In this document: one piece after another, positions 23,692-35,007 of the stretch
How positions within the stretch are numbered: position 1 is the stretch's first letter
Layout of the letters: each line of letters starts with the position of its first letter
Origin: Eutypa lata
Lineage: Eukaryota; Ascomycota; Sordariomycetes; Xylariales; Diatrypaceae
Direction: 5' to 3'
Length of the DNA: 64,000 nucleotides
Assembly: GCA_022661535.1 (NCBI GenBank)
Contig: JAKULF010000008.1
Coordinates: 1,054,001 to 1,118,000, forward strand
Notes under the pieces: generated by a model
What the model was told of the DNA's origin: nothing
What the model saw: only the letters and a program-made list of their open reading frames with translations
The model's database searches: none
Position numbers and translations under genes: made by a program

Positions 23692-26600
23692 TTATATCAT
23701 GCGGGGCGGGGACGATCCCTCCAACTCCAAAGCGAAACCGCCAAACCCTTCTAACGCTTGCTGCCGCGGGCTCGTCGCGAGGTTTCCGCCGTAGAGCTCG
23801 CCCAATCGCGGCGCCGCGGGGCTCTCCGGCAGCTCCGCCGTCGCCGTCGTCATCGTGGGGCTGCTGACCACGGGGCTCACGGGCTGTTCCATCGGGACGA
23901 TGGGTCCCCCTTGCTGTATTTGGGGGATTTCCTCGCCTACGGAATGGCGACTGTTCAAGAGGACCGAGCGCTCGTCCGCGGCTGTAGTAAAAGCAATTGT
24001 CAGTGCCATTTCCTCACTCGTTTGTTTATTCGTTAGGTAATAGTAATTGAACAAACTAAAGAAGAAAGAAGAAAAAGAAGAAAGAAAACATCACGATGAG
24101 GGGGGAGGGGGATTATTTCGTCGTCATGTCGCGTTGCCTCTACGTACCGGTATGGCTGCCATCCTCGCTCATGAGCTGGCGGGGGAAGCCGCTGATGGGC
24201 AGGACGGTGACGCCCGACGGGTAGACGGTGGTCTGGAGGCCGAGGGAGATCTTGGTGGTGGAGTGCTCCTTGACGGCGTGGAGGCGGACGCGGTCGACCT
24301 CGAAGAAGCCGCGCAGCCGCATGTCCTCGAGCATCGACTCGTTCAGGATGACCTGCCGCGCCGGCCACCGCGTGCTGTCCTCCTCGATCAGGAAGTACGG
24401 CTCGAAGTTGCTCTTGAGGTGCGCCCAGAGGAACGTCCCGAGCGCCTTGAGCTCGTCCGACGAGTTGCGGAATCGGCAGCAGATCGAGCCTGTGGGGATC
24501 AAGTCAAAGGTAGGTACGACGTTAGTTCTTTGGTCTTATCTACCTGGTCCTTGATATTGGGGAGATAAGGGGTTTAAAGGGAAGGGGGAGGAGGGGAAAA
24601 CTTGCCTGTGCACATGTAGCCGGATGATGTCTGTCTGATGGACGTGGGATCCTTCTCGAAAAAGAAGGTGCTCGCGATGAGCCTGTGTGCGATTTCCTTG
24701 ACCTCGGGCATCTGCAGGAGGACTTCTTCAACCTCTTGCTCGACGTCCTCCATCTTCTGTATTTGGTCGAACTTGGGTATGGGCATGAGCAGCTCGGGCG
24801 AGATCCGAATGTAGTGGTGGTCGCTATCGTCCGTGACCTTCAGGTGGTGAGAGCTTCCCGACATGAACCGAGTCCAAGCCCTATCGCATTCCTTATACTC
24901 GTTCATCCTCTGCGACCCCGATGTGCTGAGCACGGGAACTACTAACGGCGTCCTTGTCTGCTGGTTCGAGTGGACGCTACTGCCACTTGAGGCTTGTGTG
25001 GCTCGCGATGTTCGGCCATTTGACGGCTTAGCTTGGTCCCTAACTTGAGATCCGGTGCCGATAGACAATAACATGTCTGGAACGGTCCTAGAGACGTCGC
25101 CCCATATTTGTTTTGTCTCATGATGGGCAACCCAAACGGGGTTTTTGTGATCTAAGCCTCCATCAAGGTACCGATTTCCTGTCTCCGGTTTATAGAACGG
25201 CCTGAAGTAAGGAGAGGTTGTAGAAGTCGCTCGAGTACTACTGCTAGTCAGAAAAGACGTGTCTGGTTAGTAGTAGGATCATCAACTTACGCTTCCCATA
25301 TCTTGATTTCCTTAGTTGGCGTATCGTAGCGGACGAATTCATACGGGAGTTCTTCGCCTACAGCATCAGGTCGGTTGTAATTCGCAAACACGACAGGCTG
25401 CTGATCGAACACAGAAGTGGCCGTGACGGCAACTCTAGCAGGCGTGTAGTGCTGGGACTTGACGCTGACGCCACCGAAGAACGCTTGGTCGTCGAAATAT
25501 CCCTTCAATGCCTTCTCCAGCGGTTGGGTCTTGTAGACACTGCGATGCAGCAGACTTGAAAGCGTCCCAAAGATAGGCATGTTTGTTAACTCCCGTGGTG
25601 TAAAGGCCTCCTTAACTATCGCCTTGAACTTTTTGATGCTCTCGTTGACGGACCATCTGTTTACTCCTAAGCCCATCGCGATCACTCCGCCAGTGCTAGA
25701 CACAAATCAGCTCACCGAAGATCTTAAAACTCAGGGGATTGTGACAAACATACCCAGTACCGACCATAAGATCAAAGAAGTTCTGGATAGGTAACTTCGG
25801 ACCCAATACCCTCTCTATAGCCTTAAGAACTTGAAGCTGCACAATACCTCTAATACCGCCACTGTTCTCGATGTCAGCGCAGCTCGCTAGCTTTTTAGGA
25901 GTGGCATAATTACCTGTCAAGACAAAGGACTCGAGCTCCCGCATATCGTGGTTTGATCGTAGTAAACCAGGGGCTCGGCATCACCTCACGAACATGTAAT
26001 GGGCATCGACTTAGCTCAATAGTAGTTCTAGACGTCGTCCGCCCATACATCTGTATGCATGGAAGACATAGCACGTGTCCACACGGCAATACGCATTCCG
26101 GCAGCTCCCTGAGGCATGAGAAACAAGCCGAGTGACTGACGTATGCCGAGACATTTCCGACTACCTGGTAAAACTCATTGATGCGCTCTCGATGGAGTAA
26201 GGAAGCTATCTGAAGGTCACTTCTCCCGGGAAGCTTCTGGCCTAGCTCGAATGAGGCGCTCAGAAGCCTCAATAGGCTCGTCCGTATCAATCTACTCCAT
26301 TCCGGGCCGAATGTCGTCGGATCGAAACTCGACTGGTAGGTACCGTTCCCAATAATCTTCCCGTGAATATTCTGATGCCCTTTGGGGTTGTGGCCTGATC
26401 TCACATTACAGCATCGGCCGATTTCCGTCGGATACGCAGGGTTTCGGAAGCCGCATGGCCAATGTAGATCTGCGAAAGTCTGAAGAGCCCCAACACAAGG
26501 CTCTGCGTAGGCATCGTCGAACAACCGGGCGGCGGTACCTAGGTAGAGAACTACCGTTAGCTTACCTTTATTGGGTATAAAATTCTCTCTAGCTTACCAA

Positions 26601-28399
26601 GCAGGTTCTGGCGGACGGCATCGAACATGATGCAAGAAGCAATCATCGGCGCCATCCTCAAGAAGATATTCTTTGCGTTCATCCGGAGGGTCTCGTTTTC
26701 TGAATAATTCTTGATCAACACTGCCAGCGTCAGGATGTTTCCTTCGAAGTTGCGAGATACCGGGTTATGCCGCAGCGCCTCCTTCACGAAGTCGAAAGGG
26801 GAGTCGAGGTCTTTTGAGAAATGGTCGAAGGCAGCCTGGAGGTATAGCTGCAGCTTCTCGGCGTTCGCTAGCATCCGCGCCTGCTTCTTCTTCAGCAGAG
26901 ACTCCGAGCAACGCGCCTTGACCAGCTCGAAGAGCTTGTCGATCTGCTGGTCCATAAGCATGTAATGACCCCGAGTCGGAATCCTGATGACGGTGACGGA
27001 GGCATAATAACAGGCCAAGAGCTGTTCGGTATTAGATATTTTCTTCCCACGCTTGCGCCAAGTCTCCAAGTACTCTCCTAAGGCCGGCTCGCGCGAAATG
27101 GCCCCTTGGATGTCGCTCATTAACATGTTGGTTGCATTCGTAATATCCCACTCATCTTCGTGTACATCCTCCGTAGCATTAAGAACGATGACGGCGTGAG
27201 GTAGTACTGGTTGGTTAAGCGATTTATCAATAGAAGCGGCACCCCAGCTTAACAGTTTACCCAGTACGGTTGATTCGAATGCCCTTCCAAGACTGTTAGC
27301 AAAGTCCTCAAAACAGATGGCTTCATGAAGAAGTACCTCGGATTGCGCAACACGAAAACGACCACGTCGGAGAAAGTATATAAGAGCCGTGGGTATAACT
27401 GGGCGACGGTGTACTCTCTTTTCTTCGTCTGGGGGGTTTTCGCCCAGGCAATAGATCTATGCGAACTATATCTGGACCTTAATAACCTTATGGGATCATT
27501 AAGAAAGGAGCCTTCGAAAGGATCTGGAGGGAGAAAGCCGTGAGGCACACTCTCCGCAGCGACATGCCACAGTCCCTTTGGCCTTGCCTCACCTCCGTTA
27601 AGTCCCTCACAGTCAATAAACAACATCGGCGCACTACTGTTGAACGTGGAAGGGTCTGCATATAGGTGGACATCACCAGTTGTGGGTATCCGGTCGTAAT
27701 TCGATGACGTTACTGGCGAGCGGTATTTGGACGCTCCCTGTGAAGCTGTATCCTGTCTGTCTATGAGAAGTTTGATGAGAGTACTTTTCCCAGCGCCTGG
27801 TGTGTATTAGTAATGTGGACTCAAATTTATTCAGAAAGTGACGTGACGGGCAACAACTCTCATCCTTGGATTAGTCTCAGTGGCCGGGCATAAGAAGTCA
27901 CCAATCCAAGTGAAGTAGTCCCAGGGGAAGCGACGAATATAGGGGGCTCTAGTCACGTTCCCGGAAGCGTACCTGTTTCTCCGATGAATGATACCAACTG
28001 AGGGTATCTCTCGGTGGCGGTATTGTGGCATTCGCCCATAATGACGGCGAACCGGCCGTGATCCTCGAATATCGGGTTGCCGGAGGCGTCGCGGCCGAAG
28101 CCAAACCAGGTCGTGTCTTCATCCTCGATTAGCTCGGCTTGGTGATCAGCCTCGGTACGGTTGGGCTCTAAGATTTGGCGCAATCGCTGGACCACAATAG
28201 GATCAGCCTTCTCGTGCGGCTTTCCTCCCCAACCGGTAGCGCCGGGGACATGTAGTATCCATCGCGGCCAGCAAGTCTCGCAGAAAGCCAGGCTATTGCA
28301 CTGGATACAGGTGAACGTTTTGCCCTTCGTCGTACCGCACGTCTGACAAGGCTGCGTAGTCATTCCCTGGTTGAGACCATGGGCTAGGACCCCAGCCAT
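23692..28399 (-). CDS. Multidomain GTPase-RING-patatin-like protein
   Basis: Large fungal multidomain protein of about 1326 residues in nine exons: 28399-27973, 27796-27337, 27283-26598, 26538-25914, 25861-25754, 25695-25291, 25243-24606, 24489-24148, 23981-23692. Frame and phase close at every junction. Seen: N-terminal Cys/His zinc-binding segment (C18, C21, C31, C34, C40, C43, H50); P-loop GETGAGKS at 140-147; G3-like DCEG at 204-207 (FIDCEGLNGG, reminiscent of GBP/atlastin GTPases); possible G4 region LNATED near 330; helical region about 360-520; RING C663-H706 (CFSC, LPCGHVLCLPC, CPLH); patatin fold with LCLDSGGIRG at 729-738, VGTGTGG at 766-772 and dyad motif LDGG with D931. Oddities: the GxSxG Ser position is Gly769, and intron 7 is GC-AG. 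Family knowledge: patatins are Ser-Asp lipid hydrolases, and fungal patatin-NLR proteins (PLP-1 type) act in allorecognition. Inference: NTP-switched sensor or ubiquitin-ligase/lipase-fold effector; catalysis doubtful. Confidence 0.88.
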
Positions 28400-29812
28400 G
28401 TTGCCAAAGGGGGGTGAGGGGTAGAGGGGCTTGATGATTCGAGTTCCGAATTCCCTATTTTATAGTTGGAACGTGCTTTGCGGCTCAAGACATGGTAATA
28501 GCAAAGCAAAAGAGACGCGATGTGGATTGTGGAAGTGGGCATAGGCTGGCAGCCAGCCAGGCACAAATCTAGTTGTTCCCCGCAGCCTCACTGCCGAGCG
28601 GATAGCATGGCGAATCTGTAAGAAATAAGACAGTCTGGTGCGACTCTGCTCTGGCTGGGCCACACACATACATAGACGCCCAGACAGTACAACTACCTAA
28701 GTTAGCTGGATGGCTACTTAGTTGCTACTTAGTAGCTAACCTTGCTTACGTGGTATTGGGAAAGCTGCAAGGAGCTGTCTCTTAAGGTCACTTTCAGCGG
28801 TTGCGAGTCTGGGTAGACACGCATGATGATAGGCGCCAAGACCAAGTGTCCTGGATTATTGAGCCAGTCGGCTTAATTCTTGGGGGGGCACTTTTGTGCC
28901 GCCACTCCTCCTGCAGCACTGCAGTGTGTATGGATACCTTCTAACATACGTACGCTTCATGAAATCGATAGATGCAACGTAGATGGGGCATTGCGTATCT
29001 CCTCTTTGTCAAATGTGGTATCGCTTAGGTAGATAGGCTCAAGGGGTCCCCGTATACTATAGTACGTAGAGAGCAACAGGAGGGGAAATTAAGTCTGAAC
29101 GATGAAGGATAACTATCTGACTCCACACTTCTCTCGCATTCAGCCCTATGACATTTCTTGCCCCGGACCAAGGATTCTCTTCTAGTTAGTGTAGGCATAA
29201 GCACGAACAAAACAAATCCGGTGCTGATACCCAATCATCTGGGTGGCGCACCCGGGTGTATCCTATATTGATTGATCACTAATTTCGTTTTGCTTCGTTA
29301 ACGTACTAGGTCTGTCATCATCACCACTTTGGTGCTTACATGTCGTTCATTGACTGATTGATAACAATCAATAGTGGCATGTCTCGGAGCGCTAGCCTCT
29401 AGTAGACCCTAAGAAGGTAAGTGGGAGGTGGAGGGGCAGAGGGGTTGGAACTTGGAGCTGTCATATTGTCTCACCAAGAAGTTACATAGAATACTTACCC
29501 AGTATTATTAAGTCCTATAAAGCCCAGCTACCCAGGTAGACAGACAGGGGCCTCCGGAACTCTCCTTGATCAACAACATAATTAGGGGAATTGCCCGTAA
29601 AAAGGCTAGTATAGTGGCGATTGGATTAGGTATATAAAACAAGTTATCATCATACACATCGACCGACTTTGGACCTGATGGGTATTGAAGCGGTGCAGAA
29701 GTCAATTTACTTGGGAAAACAACATTGTGGTCTTGCGTAACAGCGGAACTGCAATGTTCGGTTGGAAGATCTGACCCTGGTACTAACTAGATGCGAGTTG
29801 GGGTATTCCGCA

Positions 29813-29866
29813 CAACATGCCAACATGCCAACATGCCAACATGCCTACATGCCTACATGCCTACAT
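29813..29866. repeat. 8-bp tandem repeat (ACATGCC plus A or T)
   Basis: About six consecutive copies of an 8-base unit. The first three end in A and the next three in T, so the array is two blocks of slightly different units. No spacer structure is present, so it is not a CRISPR. Confidence 0.85.
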
Positions 29867-32822
29867 ACTTAGCCAACTAACCAACGAACCAACAAACCAA
29901 CATGCCAATATTTCGGACTTGATAGCGAGCTGAATGCATATGCCTTCGTTTAGACGATTGCATCAGCCAGAACATATGCTCAACAACATCGTAATTGAGG
30001 AGCTATAGCGTATATCGAAGAACTCAAAATAATACTCATGATATAATTGTCTTACATCGATATGTAAAAGCCGCCGTGCAACTGTCTTGCGGGAAGCTCA
30101 AGATACCTTCAATGACAGTCTCTTGTTGGTAATATGGACCTATACCCATCTGCCCAGCTAATGTTAAGTAGTTAATTAGTCCAGAAGTTGCATTTATTTC
30201 TCTTGCCTGAGTAGATAGATAGTTGCAGCCTCCTTTCCAATCTGGAATGTATGAACCGAGTCGGGTTATACCGAGTGTCATACTGCCAATATGATATGAA
30301 TTGCTCGCTAGGCAATAATTATGAGGTATGGCTAACTGCAACGTGTCGTCTAGAAGCGCTGAGGCAATGCTCGCTTTACTTCACTGACGCTGGAGAATCA
30401 AATTTCACGTCTGACTATTGCTCGGGCATGGAGATAATAAGTAGGTCAATCAAAAAAAAAACCTAATTGAAATGCTTCGCTCCACGGAAAGCGAAGTGTT
30501 CGTAATTACAACCCCCCCATATTGCCCACCTGAGGCTAACGTGATTTAACTATTTCCGGTCGCTAAATGAGCACTGCAAGGACGTTGGAAAATTTGACGT
30601 TCCCATGACCTGAGTTCGGGCGCCTGTATATCAGACGGACCCTGGCAGCGGACAGGGCCTTCCAGAAGGGACAAAAAGTTCATTCGGAGCGTACTTCGTA
30701 GGACCGTGGGGGTCGTTGCTCTTTTACCTCACGGTTCCTGTCGGTTGGTGGTTGGTGGTTGATGGTTGGTGGTTGACGCGACAGCAGAACCAACATCCAT
30801 CCCCATGGTGCCGGTATACGGAAAGGGAGCTCGATGCAGGGCTTGGCTGACTAGAGCATCTTGGCCTGCAGTTCAAGATGTTTACCATGTGGAACCCCTG
30901 CCAAGCCATCACCGGCAGAGACTCGCGCCGTGTGCAGGTGTAGAGCTCTAGTGTGTGCTTGTGTGTCTTTACCTACATAGACTGCATAGTTCCTGGGAGC
31001 TTGAGGTAGGCTAAGGTACGCGCGGAAGCCGAAAGGGGACAATGATGTGCATTTGCGGTCATGAATCTGGTTGACTTGACTATGTATTCCCGTCTTCACC
31101 AACTTAATAAACTGATCTGTCAATAACAGAACTTGCGGTCACCCACGTGCCTATTCCTTCCTGCTTGTCATCTCAGGACACTTAACACGTGCATATTGAT
31201 GTAAGTAAGCAGCCGCTTTCTTCGTCAACTACTACATAAGACCTCGAGATTCGAATGCGCAGCTTCGTTCTGCGACATTGCATCTAGGTACTCTAGATTT
31301 GTGCTCAATACCTGGTTACTGTGCATATAACTATGTTTGTAGTAAGGTTTACATATGTAGTAAACCTTCAATATTCTTGTGGAACCTTTACGAGTTTGCA
31401 ATGAGCAGAGCAGAGACTACGACGTAGTACTTGTAGTAGAGGGATAGAAGCTCTACTTATATATGGATCATGTTAGCCACTTGAGATGGGTAACCATTAC
31501 GAAGTAGTATAGTTTTAAGTCGACTACTTAATATACTATAAGTTTGCCCTCGAGACTATAACCACTAGACATGGATCCTCGTCTTTCGAGAACAAGCGAA
31601 GCAACAATACATTGGATCCGCGGCTACCAGTATCACAGGTGAAACTTGCTTCGTAGCCGTGTATATATGTAAGGTTATTATTAATAACAGCAATTCGGTT
31701 TCAACTATCCGAGTGGATTGAGCGTGGATAACAAGCAGGCAGAGACGTTGAGTAAAAAAGGTGTTGTTTTCGAAACGCAGAACAACTCTATAACACTATA
31801 AGTATAGAGCGCAAGATCGTGAAATAGATGTTGAAACCATCTAGTTGCTTCATCAGATCAGATGTAGTGAAGTGCCGCGGACGATCAGGGTAACACCCTC
31901 CAGGATCCCATGATTAAAATGTGCTATTATTGTCAGGTATTTGTTGATACGAATCCGTCATCGGATTTTGCCCTTTGGCTATTCCCCATAACTCCTATGC
32001 ATCTGTCGGGGTATTTAACTGGATTTCTCAGCAAAGCAGAAGAGCGGTCAGTCAGATTTGTCCCCAGGAGAATCCTAGACTAGAAGCTTGTGATAGAGGT
32101 TCTATAAAACTGGTAAATTGCTGGATTCTTGGCACCTAATCACCGGGAAAAAGAGAAGAGGCTGCCTTTAGTTAGTTAGTCGCTCACATTAAAATGTCTC
32201 CGGTCTAGGCGAATTTCAGATCCAAATCTTGCATGTGCGACACGGTGCTTCCCAGGCCGCCTAGGACCGTGAGAACACTAGCGCAGACAAGGCTGCAGAA
32301 CAGACACGCATCATCGTAACCCCTAAGACTTCTAGCTCAGGGTAGCTCCAGCTCTAAAATAGGGACACCATTGAACAGAATGCGCCGTGGCGCTCCCGCC
32401 AGCTTAAAATCCTTAGTATAACACGCTAACTTACCTTCCATTTCGTAAATATGTAGGTTAGCAGGTTGTTAGCAGGTTAGTATACATACTACATCCTTGA
32501 TCAATGAGTACCGGCAGCGAATCTCAAGAAGAAGGTGAGAATTGATCCAGAGAATCCCCGCCGCACTTTATTATCTCTCAGCCGTACATACAGACCCCTA
32601 GCCTTATGATCTTCAGGTTGCAGGAGAAGAAGAAAAAAAGGTGGCAATAGATACCGGCTCTGGTCTTATGTATCCGTCCCCCACGGCCGCTTTCGGGACT
32701 ATTACTACAATATGACTCGGGATGCCCTCCATTACAATCCCCATTCCCCATTCATTACTCAGAAAGTATCTTATCTCTCGGCGTACGCGATGAAGCGATG
32801 GAGCGAGATCCGTATCTCTAGT

Positions 32823-32874
32823 GTATGTATGTATGTATGTATGTATGTATGTATGTATGTATGTATGTATGTAT
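32823..32874. repeat. (ATGT)n tetranucleotide microsatellite, about 13 units
   Basis: This is an uninterrupted GTAT/ATGT run. It creates artificial MYVCMYVC and HTYIHTYI open frames on the two strands, which are not genes. Confidence 0.95.
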
Positions 32875-33915
32875 GCACGTTAGTATGTAGTCCTGCAGCA
32901 GCAGTGGGAAGAATTCCTAACCCCGATGGTTGAGGCTCGGCGCGGCGTTCCATCGCCCTTCCATCGCCTTCTTGACTCGCTATACCGTAAAACATCTAGT
33001 TGAGTTACTATGGAACAGAAGCCTACCTGGTCGGATCCCCGGAGTCGAGACCATTTCTCGCGATCTTATTTATTACAACCTGAGTTAGACTAAATTGCGA
33101 ATTTAAGCAAATAGACATCCCGTGACCGCATCTTGTACGGGGCCCCCTTTTTTCCCATTCTCACCTCCTAATCCCCCACTCTTCCAGGTGGGCAGGCAGG
33201 CGAGCGGATGTCGAAGCCGTTTCGACGCCTTCCCTACCTGTACTTAGGGGTCCAAGGACGACACCAAAACTCCAGACCAGAGCCACCGCGGGAGCGATTT
33301 AAATTTTGCAAGCCCGTGAAATTTAGCTCCGACACTAAATATTGCCCGGGTCCCAGCGGTAATCAAACGATCCCCTGTCTCTGGGTCCGGTGACGCTGTT
33401 CCCACATCTGTTTCTCTCATCTGCGTGCTACCTACTAGTTATCCCAGGTTTCCACTTGTCTGTATCGAAAGGTAGGTACTTAACCCAGTATATATAATCA
33501 ACCTACATACATACGACAGACCGACCTAGGGGATCCCTAGAGAAAAAGACTAAGACTAAAAGACGTGTCAACACATAATAAATATCTGGAGAAAGGTCTG
33601 TTAAAATTTTCCTATCGGATCCTCGGACGGCAAATTCTGCATATCAGTGTTGCTTATAAGCCGTATACGCACTCGCATTGAACCTTGGAGCTCTTCTCCT
33701 CTTTCATCTTTCTGCTTTTCCCGATAGCTCATTCTTTACGTCTTATTCTTTCGACGACGACCATCCGGGAAACACCTATCACTATAGTATTCTAGTTTAT
33801 ACAAATTACGAAGAAAGCTGCGAGCTCTAGCTAGCCTAGCTATCGAATCCCCCGCTTCCCTCCCCCCCTTTCATTATCAGAAACACTCACACACACACAC
33901 ACACACACATTCAAA

Positions 33916-35007
33916 ATGTCTGGACGATCAGCACTTCGTATCACCCGGGCCGCCGCCGCCCGCCCCCTTTTCTCATCCGCCGCCCGGCCCGCCCCCAGAG
34001 CACTCCCCGCAGCCCACAACGCCTTCAGCCAGGCCTCGATCCGGTTAAAGAGCGACGCCGTTCGCGAGAACGAAGTCCCCGTGTCGGTCTACTCGCCAGA
34101 CGCCAAGGGCGCCGCCTCGGGCAGCATCCCCGTCAGCCGCAGCGCGGGGGGCAAGCCGGGGCCGATCACGCCCGAAGAGAACGGCCCGGTCGAGCCCCTG
34201 ACCGCGCAGGTCTACCAGACCCTGCCGCCGACGATGCAGAGGATGTCGGTCATGGGCAAGGTGGTCATCATCACCGGCGGCGCCCGGGGGCTCGGCAACA
34301 ACATCGCGCGCGCGTGCGCCGAGGCGGGCGCCAAGGCGCTCGTCATCTTCGACGCCAACCAGGAGCTCGGCGACGAGTCGGCGGGCGAGCTGCACCAGAA
34401 GACGGGCCTGCCCGTGTCGTTCTTCAAGGTGGACGTGCGCGACGGCGCGGCCATCAACGCGGCGCTCGAGTCGGTCGAGGAGCTGTACGGCGCGCCGGAC
34501 GTGCTGATCAACAGCGCGGGCATCGCCGACTCCAACATCAAGGCCGAGACGTACGACCCGGCCATGTTCCGGCGGCTGATCGACATCAACCTGACGGGGT
34601 CGTTCCTGATGGCGCAGGCGGTCGGGCGGTCGATGATGAAGTCGGACAAGCCCGGCTCCATCGTCCTCGTGGCCAGCATGAGCGGGTCCGTCGTCAACTA
34701 CCCGCAGGAGCAGAGCTGCTACAACGCCTCCAAGGCGGGCGTGGTGCAGCTGGGCAAGTCGCTCGCCGCCGAGTGGGCCAAGCACGGCATCCGCGTCAAC
34801 TGCATCTCCCCCGGCTACATGGACACGGCGCTCAACCGCGTCCCCGCCCTCGAGGCCCAGAAGAAGATCTGGCGCTCCCTGACGCCCCAGGACCGCCTCG
34901 GCGCCGTCGATGACCTCAACGGCCTGGCCGTCTTCCTCGCCAGCGACGCCAGCGCCTTCATGACGGGCGCTAACGTCCTCATCGACGGTGGTTACACCTG
35001 CTACTAA
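33916..35007 (+). CDS. Short-chain dehydrogenase/reductase, mitochondrial-type leader
   Basis: Intronless, 363 residues. Seen: an N-terminus rich in Ala, Arg and Ser without acids for about 45 residues (typical of a mitochondrial presequence), and a linker to about 110. The Rossmann core follows: cofactor motif TGGARGLG at 120-127, LINSAG at 198-202 (usual NNAG), catalytic tetrad N225 (INLTG), S256, Y269 and K273 (YNASK), and PGYMDT after the active site. Family knowledge: this classical SDR pattern with a mitochondrial leader resembles fungal D-arabinitol 2-dehydrogenases and mannitol/sorbose reductases (SOU1 group). The substrate cannot be settled from sequence. Inference: NAD(P)-dependent polyol or sugar oxidoreductase in mitochondria. 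The coding region is extremely GC-rich at third positions, unlike the flanks, suggesting high expression. The start context TTCAAAATGTC is good. Confidence 0.95.
   Translation: MSGRSALRITRAAAARPLFSSAARPAPRALPAAHNAFSQASIRLKSDAVRENEVPVSVYSPDAKGAASGSIPVSRSAGGKPGPITPEENGPVEPLTAQVYQTLPPTMQRMSVMGKVVIITGGARGLGNNIARACAEAGAKALVIFDANQELGDESAGELHQKTGLPVSFFKVDVRDGAAINAALESVEELYGAPDVLINSAGIADSNIKAETYDPAMFRRLIDINLTGSFLMAQAVGRSMMKSDKPGSIVLVASMSGSVVNYPQEQSCYNASKAGVVQLGKSLAAEWAKHGIRVNCISPGYMDTALNRVPALEAQKKIWRSLTPQDRLGAVDDLNGLAVFLASDASAFMTGANVLIDGGYTCY

Larger units (their letters stand above)
28400..33915. other. Gene-free interval of 5.5 kb
   Basis: The largest gap in the window together with 40.1-45.3 kb. 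It holds an 8-base tandem repeat (29813-29866), an ATGT run (32823-32874), a GGTT-type run near 30744-30772, and many AT-rich patches. A minus-strand stretch near 32220-32350 has short hydrophobic protein-like text but is broken by stops. The final 200 bases before the dehydrogenase are pyrimidine-rich and end in a CA run (33890-33909) next to the start codon, so they are probably its promoter and leader. Confidence 0.5.

Noticed and set aside
29813..29866. Short tandem array considered as a CRISPR-like repeat
   Set aside because: Units are 8 bases with no spacers, and the organism is a fungus.
32823..32933. Cys/Tyr/Met-rich 73-codon frame considered as a small cysteine-rich effector
   Set aside because: It is purely the product of the ATGT microsatellite and disappears outside it.
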